DNA from: Curvibacter sp. GWA2_63_95
GTDB taxonomy: Bacteria; Pseudomonadota; Gammaproteobacteria; Burkholderiales; Burkholderiaceae_C
Reading direction: 5' to 3'
DNA: 64,000 nt
NCBI GenBank assembly: GCA_001795455.1
Contig: MGPB01000021.1
Coordinates: 434,001 to 498,000, forward strand
Below, piece after piece: positions 58,661-64,000 of this stretch. The position numbers and the translations under genes were made by a program. How positions within the stretch are numbered: position 1 is the first letter of the stretch; each line of letters opens with the position of its first letter. The notes below the pieces were generated by a model, which was not told where the DNA came from, searched no databases, and saw only the letters and a list, made by a program, of their open reading frames with translations.

Positions 58661-59373
58661 AAATCCCCATCCTTATGTACCACCAGATCGACGAACCGCC
58701 GCCACGTGGCACGGCGCTGCGTGGTTTGATCGTGGCACCCGCCTCCTTTGCCTGGCAAATGCGCATGCTCCGGATGCTCGGTTATAAAGGCTTATCCATG
58801 CGTGATCTGGAGCCTTACTTACGCGGAGATCAGCAAGGCAAGGTAGTGGGGATCACCTTTGACGATGGTTACCAGAACAACCTTGCATACGCCATGCCCG
58901 CATTAAAGGCTAACGGCTTCACTGCAACCTGCTACGGCGTGAGCAGCATGGTAGGAGGCACCAATGCCTGGGACGAAGGGAAGGTGGCGCAGAAGCCACT
59001 GATGACAAAAAATGATTGGCTGGCTTGGCACGGTGCCGGCATGGACGTCGGCTCACACACGCAGACACACGCCAACCTCAAGGAGATGCCGGACGATGCA
59101 GCGCGCCAGCAGATAGAACGATCCAAGGACGAGTTGCAGCAGATGCTGGGAGCCGAAGTCCGGCATTTCTGTTATCCCTATGGCTGGTTCGAACCCAAGC
59201 ACGAAAAAATGGTGTGTGCGGCGGGCTATGCCACCGCTACGAGTACAAACAGAGGGCGTGCGCAGGCTGGGGATAATCTTTACGCGCTTAGCCGGATCAT
59301 GGTGGCGCGGGCAACAAACCCCTTGCAGTTTTTGATGAAAGTGGCCACGGCCTACGAGGACAAGCGGGCATGA
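58657..59373 (+). CDS. polysaccharide deacetylase family protein
   Basis: A 238-residue NodB-fold protein. PILMYHQI at the N-terminus, GITFDDGYQN (catalytic Asp and metal Asp), SHTQTHANL (HxxxH metal ligands) and FCYPYGWF (motif 3) are in canonical order. No signal peptide, so it acts in the cytoplasm or is exported otherwise. Removes N- or O-acetyl groups from glycans. Start overlaps msbA and stop overlaps the next gene (both ATGA), so it is a fixed member of the core-oligosaccharide unit. Confidence 0.9.
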   Translation: MKIPILMYHQIDEPPPRGTALRGLIVAPASFAWQMRMLRMLGYKGLSMRDLEPYLRGDQQGKVVGITFDDGYQNNLAYAMPALKANGFTATCYGVSSMVGGTNAWDEGKVAQKPLMTKNDWLAWHGAGMDVGSHTQTHANLKEMPDDAARQQIERSKDELQQMLGAEVRHFCYPYGWFEPKHEKMVCAAGYATATSTNRGRAQAGDNLYALSRIMVARATNPLQFLMKVATAYEDKRA

Positions 59374-60257
59374 ATCCTTTGGCGCTGTACTGCAAAAGTT
59401 ATAGCACCGACTTGCGGCGTGTCATACGCCTGATGCAATCCATCGAGCGCTTCAACAAGACACACATTCCGGTCTATGTATCTGTGCCAGAGGTCGAACT
59501 TCCCCTGTTTCGTGAACACTTAGCTCACACTTCCGTCGAAGTCATCTCTGATGAGGGCATCCTGCGTGCATCTCCCCGTATAGACCTAGCCCACGTCGCA
59601 CGTATGCACGGTGCTGTGGCACAACAGGTTGTAAAGTCAGAGTTCTGGCGGCTAGGGCTGGCCGAAGCCTATGTCTGCCTAGATTCGGATGCAGTTTTTA
59701 TACGACCTTTCTCAAGCGATGATTTTTTAGCGGCAGACGGCTATCCCTATACGGTGCTAGATGAGGCCCACGACCTGTTGGAAAGTGCCATGCAACATGG
59801 CCGCCAACGCATCGTGGATGACTTTGTGAGAGAAGCCGCATCAATGCAACAAACATTTGGACGATACGGCCGCCACTACAGCTTTGGCCCCTTTCCCCTT
59901 GTGTGGCACCGCAAAGTATGGGAATCGTTGGACAGCAATTACCTGCAACCACGCGGCTTGAGCTTCGCTGATGCGATTATGCAAACCCCGATTGAGTCAC
60001 GCTGGTACGGCGAATCACTACTGGCCTACCAAGCTATTCCACTGCACCCCTGCCAGGCGCTTTTCAAGGTCTATCACTATGCTTGGCAACTGGACCGGGA
60101 AACACGCAGTGGCATCACCCATGAGCAACTGTCCGCCCTGTATTGTGGAGTGATCTACCAGTCGGCATGGGAGCGCGAGATGGATTGGCCGAGGGAAGGC
60201 GGTAGCCTGCTGTCACGAATGGGCCGGCAACTGCGTCGCAAGCTGGGCAGGATATGA
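59370..60257 (+). CDS. DUF6492-like putative glycosyltransferase
   Basis: A 295-residue protein that I place tentatively in the DUF6492 group of GT-A-like proteins. YCKSYSTDLRRVIRLMQSI begins the fold and YVCLDSDAVFIRPF provides a DxD-type motif. No membrane helix. Start overlaps the deacetylase stop and its stop overlaps the next gene (ATGA), so the chain msbA to here and onward is translationally coupled. Role in surface glycan is inferred from neighbours. Confidence 0.68.
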   Translation: MNPLALYCKSYSTDLRRVIRLMQSIERFNKTHIPVYVSVPEVELPLFREHLAHTSVEVISDEGILRASPRIDLAHVARMHGAVAQQVVKSEFWRLGLAEAYVCLDSDAVFIRPFSSDDFLAADGYPYTVLDEAHDLLESAMQHGRQRIVDDFVREAASMQQTFGRYGRHYSFGPFPLVWHRKVWESLDSNYLQPRGLSFADAIMQTPIESRWYGESLLAYQAIPLHPCQALFKVYHYAWQLDRETRSGITHEQLSALYCGVIYQSAWEREMDWPREGGSLLSRMGRQLRRKLGRI

Positions 60258-61018
60258 GACCCGCCAGCACGCACAATATCCCCATACTGCTGACATCCAG
60301 CGTAGTGGCCCATGACAAGGGAGTCCGCCTGCAGGACCCCTCCGAACGGGCCCGACTGGCAATGGAGTCAGTGCAACAATGGAGAACCATTGCACCACAT
60401 AGTCCGCTGGTGCTCTGCGATGGTTCGGGCTTTGATTTCCAGCCCATGCTGGCTACGCTGCTTAGCAGCGGCCCCGTGGAGTGTCTGTATTTCCAGAATA
60501 ATGTGGAACTGGTCCAACTGCATGGCCGGGGCTATGGTGAAGGTGAAATCGTGCGCCATGCTATAGAGCACTCCTCGCTAATCCAGTCTGCTGGCAGCTT
60601 TGCCAAATGTACTTCCAAACTCTGGGTGGATAACTTTAGCGCCTGTATGCAGCAGTGGAATGGGCGGCTGCTCATGAAAGGGGTGTTTGACCATGTCTTC
60701 TCGCCACACAAGGCAACAACGCTGGCCTATATCGACACGCGGTTTTACGCGATGGACGTCCGGACATACCGGCGACACTTTCTGTGTGCCCACGAGGCCA
60801 TTCGTGCCCAGAACGGCTATGGACTGGAAGAAAGCTTCAGGGATGTCTTTCTGAACGAGCAACTGCAGGGTTGCCTGATGAGCCCTCCTCCGGTCATCAG
60901 CGGCGTCGGAGGTGGAACCGGTGCCTACTACAAGAACACGCCCCTGCGGCAATTCAAGGAAAAATGGCGCTACCAGCTTGTCAAGCGCGATTCGCTATTC
61001 CGAAGTTTGTTTGCCTGA
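60254..61018 (+). CDS. uncharacterised protein of the oligosaccharide locus
   Basis: A 254-residue protein with no family that I recognise. Its start PILLTSSVVAHD and LVLCDGSGFDF, and later LAYIDTRFYAMDV, suggest an alpha/beta nucleotide-sugar-type fold. SFAKCTSKLWVDNF and SGVGGGTGAYYKN are further candidate conserved stretches. Basic C-terminus, no membrane helix. The start overlaps the DUF6492-like gene (ATGA) and the 3' end overlaps the convergent ligase gene by 24 bases. Probably another glycan-modifying enzyme. Confidence 0.62.
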   Translation: MRPASTHNIPILLTSSVVAHDKGVRLQDPSERARLAMESVQQWRTIAPHSPLVLCDGSGFDFQPMLATLLSSGPVECLYFQNNVELVQLHGRGYGEGEIVRHAIEHSSLIQSAGSFAKCTSKLWVDNFSACMQQWNGRLLMKGVFDHVFSPHKATTLAYIDTRFYAMDVRTYRRHFLCAHEAIRAQNGYGLEESFRDVFLNEQLQGCLMSPPPVISGVGGGTGAYYKNTPLRQFKEKWRYQLVKRDSLFRSLFA

Positions 61019-62473
61019 CCGCAGCGACAAGAATAGCGTGAGCAGGAAAAAAGCCTGCATCTCCAGATAATGCTCCTGGTAGACGGCATCCACCATGCCG
61101 CGCAACAACCAAAAAATGGACAGCAGCAGAAGCGCCAAACCCGCTGGCCATGTTTGCTCTTGCATCAGCGTGCTCCAACCCGATTTTGCGAAATGCAACA
61201 GCACCCAAGCGTAGAGGATGGCCCCAACCCAGCCCACAGCCAGTATCAGATTAATCCAAGCATTGTGCGCATGGGAAAAGTTCATTGCGGGTGCATGACC
61301 ACAGAGCTGCTCTATGCGATGCTGGTAGGCATCCCGCCCACCACTCCAGCCCCAGAGATTGCTGGCACTGAGCTCGGCCCCAACACGGGCCAAGAGGACA
61401 CGCCCCCCATCACCACGGAGACCATCAATCAAGGACTCAACATAGGCCTCGTCCTTGTCAGGATGCTGCTGGCGCACAAACTCTGAGGTAACGGGGGTAA
61501 AGCCCTCACAGATCAAGTCTTTCGGTTTTTCAATCTGAAACCCAATCGCCACCTTGTCTACCATGGAATACCAAACCGGGTTGTGAGAGACCACCTGGTA
61601 AAAGAACACGAGGCACAGAGCCCCGACACCAGCCATCACGAGGCCCGCCCCCCATCCCAAGCGCAGCGGCACACGCTGCACGCGCACAAACTTCGCATAA
61701 ATCAAACAGGCTAACGCAAGAATCAGCAGACCAAAATAGGCAGCCGCACGCGACTGCGCAATCACCACACTCACGAAGCACAACGCAACCAAGGCTCCGG
61801 CCTGGATCGCCCTACGGTGCGTGCCCTGGTGCCATGCCGCAAACATCACAGCCAAGCCTATGCACATGGCCTGGGAAGCCGGATAGCCCAAATTGCCATG
61901 CATGGGCTCTATGCCCCTAAACCCCAGAGGAAAGGTTTGGAACGGTTTCTGCAACAGGGACACATCCTGCAATACCGCCCACAACGACTGACACGCCGCC
62001 TGCAAAGACGGATCTTCATAAAACGCGGGCTGAAATATGCCGGCCCAGGCCAGCACTGTAAGGCCCAAGTGAATGAATACCGGCACCGCGCTGACCAGTG
62101 CAAGTACCCAGAGCGTCAGGCGCTTTGTGCCAAGGATCAGAAATGCGCCCCACGCGAGCAACCAAGTCAGCATGGACTCGCCCCACATGCCCTTGCCAAT
62201 CATGTTGCTCCATGCCCCGGCCGGGTTCGGAGCTATCAAGGGGAATAGCAAGAGATAGCCACACCAGAGCCAGACCGGCAATGGCACCGCAGAAGCCAGG
62301 GTGACCATGCGCCCACGCTCAGTGCGCCACGCAAAGCCTAGGTAGGTCAAAAGAAGCAGTAGCAAGCCTAGGTGCAAGACATTGCGCAAGGCAATCGTGC
62401 CCGACACAGACAACACACCGGCAAAGGCCAGGAGCAGCGCAAGATAAAGCCCTTGAAATCGGTTCAACATCAT
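60995..62473 (-). CDS. O-antigen ligase / polymerase family membrane protein
   Basis: A 492-residue protein with about eleven membrane helices and a large periplasmic loop (about 290-400) rich in charged residues, ending in SHAHNAWINLILAVGWVG. This matches the Wzy_C (O-antigen ligase WaaL / polymerase) domain with the conserved His-x-x-Asn/His loop. Ligates or polymerises glycan in the periplasm. ATG at 62473; eight bases after the acyltransferase gene. Confidence 0.85.
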   Translation of the reverse strand: MMLNRFQGLYLALLLAFAGVLSVSGTIALRNVLHLGLLLLLLTYLGFAWRTERGRMVTLASAVPLPVWLWCGYLLLFPLIAPNPAGAWSNMIGKGMWGESMLTWLLAWGAFLILGTKRLTLWVLALVSAVPVFIHLGLTVLAWAGIFQPAFYEDPSLQAACQSLWAVLQDVSLLQKPFQTFPLGFRGIEPMHGNLGYPASQAMCIGLAVMFAAWHQGTHRRAIQAGALVALCFVSVVIAQSRAAAYFGLLILALACLIYAKFVRVQRVPLRLGWGAGLVMAGVGALCLVFFYQVVSHNPVWYSMVDKVAIGFQIEKPKDLICEGFTPVTSEFVRQQHPDKDEAYVESLIDGLRGDGGRVLLARVGAELSASNLWGWSGGRDAYQHRIEQLCGHAPAMNFSHAHNAWINLILAVGWVGAILYAWVLLHFAKSGWSTLMQEQTWPAGLALLLLSIFWLLRGMVDAVYQEHYLEMQAFFLLTLFLSLRSGKQTSE

Positions 62474-62480
62474 GTGGTTC

Positions 62481-64000
62481 TCAATGATTAGCGGCGTTCA
62501 AACTCTCGCTCAGCCGCATGGAGCCGGCCTGGGACAAGTGGTTTTCGTCCTTGAAAAGGCTGTGCCCGTCCTGCAGGATGGGGCAACGCCCTTCACGGCA
62601 CAGCATGGTATTCGGATCCACGACACTGACCTGCGGCCAACGTGCGAGCACATGCGCTGCACTGGCGCGCACCGCTTCGGATTTGGCATCGTCAGCGGTT
62701 TTGTCAATGACGCAGGAATAGGGTGGCTTGCGCCCCAATGGCAACGCACCCATGCACAGGCGTGGGTCAAAGCCCGGCTCTACCACCGGTAAAAAGTAAT
62801 ACACCTGCTTGCCGGTCGATTGCAACAGCGCCAGTGTTGCATCCAGCTTGTTTTCAAAGTCCTGGCGCTCCTTCGGCGAAGACTGTTCTGTCAGATAGCG
62901 CCCTCGAAACACCAGCGCCACAGCCCGTACCCGGGAATCAGCGGCAATATCGCGCAGCGTAGCCTCCATATGGTGCTCGCACTCCGATGTCCCGGTGCCT
63001 GGCTTGGCCGCCATCACAGGAACGCAAGCACCTTTGCCACGCACCGCCAGGTTCAGCCCTTGGCCATCGAAGGCCTTCGCCAGACCCCAAAACGCATGCA
63101 TTGCATGGCTGTCTCCGAGCACCACGGCACTGACCGGTTTGTCGGCGTGTGCCAGCAGGCAGACCTCCCGCTCCGGGAATTTGAAGGGTTTTTCACATTT
63201 CGCCTCGGTAATCAACCCCTGCTTCTCAAAGTCCAGAAAATCCTGGATGGCAGTCTGATCCAGCTGAATGAGGTTCTTATGGCGTATGCGCTCCAGACCA
63301 TGGCGGTCATAAATATTCTTGCCCAGCAAGCCAAGGATGGCCATGGCCACCACCAACAGACTGATCACCAGACGGCGCGGCAATCTGCGCAGGGGCACCT
63401 CACAGAGCCGATACGTCAGCACTGCCAGCAACAGGCTCGCCAATACCAACCCCATTCGCAGCCCCACAGATGCCTGCCCACTTTCGATGATGTAAGCAAA
63501 GCTCAACAATGGCCAATGCCACAGGTACCAGGGGTAGCTCACTTTGCCCAATGCCACCATCCATGGCTGGCTCAAGAGACGCCCCGTCCAATCCGACCTG
63601 GCCGGCACACCAATCAATAGCACCGCGGCCAGCACAGGCAGCAGCGCCAACGCACCAGGAAACGGCGCCTTGGCATTCAACAGCGCCGTAGCCGCCAGCA
63701 AGATTGCGACGGCAAGACCCCGCACGACGGTTCGTACAGACTGCAAACGCTGGGGCTGCAAGGCCAGCCACGCCCCCGCGAGCAATTCCCAGGCACGGCT
63801 CGCAGGCGAATAAAAAGCCTGCGTGCGGTCGCTCCAAACCCACCAGATCGATAGCAACAACGACACCACGGCCAGCATGGCGACGCTGCGCACGGCTTTA
63901 CGCCGGCTGCGCAGAATCAGCCACAGCAACAATGGCCAGATGATGTAGAACTGCTCCTCGATCGCGAGCGACCACAAATGCAGCAGCGGTTTGGCTTCGG
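62481..64000 (-). CDS. acyltransferase family 3 with SGNH domain (partial)
   Basis: Runs off the right edge; the start is missing. About 506 residues are visible. The first ones (LLHLWSLAIEEQFYIIWPL) are the conserved middle of the OafA/YrhL acyltransferase_3 membrane domain, with further helices up to about residue 225 of the visible part. A periplasmic SGNH-like domain follows: AVVLGDSHAMHAFWGL (catalytic Ser in GDSH) and DENHLSQAGS (Asp-His). Such fusions O-acetylate lipopolysaccharide or other surface sugars. Upstream of and co-oriented with the ligase gene. Confidence 0.88.
   Translation of the reverse strand, partial: EAKPLLHLWSLAIEEQFYIIWPLLLWLILRSRRKAVRSVAMLAVVSLLLSIWWVWSDRTQAFYSPASRAWELLAGAWLALQPQRLQSVRTVVRGLAVAILLAATALLNAKAPFPGALALLPVLAAVLLIGVPARSDWTGRLLSQPWMVALGKVSYPWYLWHWPLLSFAYIIESGQASVGLRMGLVLASLLLAVLTYRLCEVPLRRLPRRLVISLLVVAMAILGLLGKNIYDRHGLERIRHKNLIQLDQTAIQDFLDFEKQGLITEAKCEKPFKFPEREVCLLAHADKPVSAVVLGDSHAMHAFWGLAKAFDGQGLNLAVRGKGACVPVMAAKPGTGTSECEHHMEATLRDIAADSRVRAVALVFRGRYLTEQSSPKERQDFENKLDATLALLQSTGKQVYYFLPVVEPGFDPRLCMGALPLGRKPPYSCVIDKTADDAKSEAVRASAAHVLARWPQVSVVDPNTMLCREGRCPILQDGHSLFKDENHLSQAGSMRLSESLNAANH

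Noticed and set aside
59266-59280. A GGGGATAAT sequence resembling the promoter boxes
   Set aside because: It lies inside the deacetylase gene with no start codon 6-8 bases downstream that opens a gene.

Overview
The window looks like a chromosomal segment of a beta-proteobacterium of order Burkholderiales, most likely Comamonadaceae (Rhodoferax/Polaromonas/Acidovorax-like). This rests on the gene orders smc-zipA-ligA, map-glnD and dapC-dapD-pilU-dapE-prmB, on selO-msrB-yciB-bolA-ppiC, and on the overall GC-rich coding with frequent ATGA/GTGA start-stop overlaps. No phage, insertion sequence, CRISPR array or rRNA was seen. Most of the window is core chromosome. The two ends (about 1-1.7 kb and 55-64 kb) look more accessory and less GC-rich.

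Layout. (1) 0.1-15.0 kb, minus strand: a catabolic block with a medium/long-chain acyl-CoA ligase, a HAAT/Liv-type ABC importer (binding protein, terminator, then livHMGF), a hydratase/3-hydroxyacyl-CoA dehydrogenase fusion, an M20 metallopeptidase and a thiolase, followed by creD, a glutathione transferase and a racemase-like protein. The parts fit uptake, activation and beta-oxidation of a carboxylic acid. (2) 15.1-18.7 kb, plus strand: selO-msrB-yciB-bolA-ppiC ending at a strong terminator, then a FliA-like sigma factor. (3) 19.6-28.7 kb: a DUF1624 acyltransferase-like membrane protein and an MFS transporter (minus), rlhA (plus), a small membrane protein with a nitroreductase, and purL (minus). 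(4) 28.8-43.6 kb: a receiver protein, a DUF2059 protein, map-glnD, a CHASE4-HAMP-GGDEF diguanylate cyclase, and the smc-zipA-ligA-amidohydrolase-def operon. (5) 43.8-51.4 kb, plus strand: diaminopimelate/lysine biosynthesis (dapC, dapD, dapE) with a PilU-type ATPase and prmB between and after them, then an ABC-F ATPase. (6) 51.5-55.2 kb, minus strand: tolB-pal-cpoB-tcdA followed by two tRNA-Lys genes and a shared terminator. (7) 55.2-64.0 kb: a lipopolysaccharide/outer-core locus (glycosyltransferases, msbA, polysaccharide deacetylase, a DUF6492 protein, an unknown protein, an O-antigen ligase-like protein and an OafA-type acyltransferase running off the right edge).

The most striking signal is not a gene. 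A 55-57 bp repeat family occurs at least ten times in 64 kb, and nine copies lie inside protein-coding genes without breaking the frame (dehydrogenase fusion, selO, the DUF1624 gene, rlhA, purL twice, ligA, dapE, prmB); one copy is intergenic. It starts with a small hairpin (GCTAY-N7-RTAGC) followed by a TTGCGCA-like core and a GGGGCTAGAGGCC-like tail. In five of six antisense insertions the same frame is used and a similar alanine-rich peptide is encoded. This resembles, in behaviour, the coding-tolerant palindromic elements of Rickettsia; I do not know a name for it here.

A second recurrent signal is a GGATAAT/GGACAAT -10-like box 6-8 bases before the start codon of selO, rlhA, map, dapC and tolB, which predicts leaderless or nearly leaderless mRNAs.
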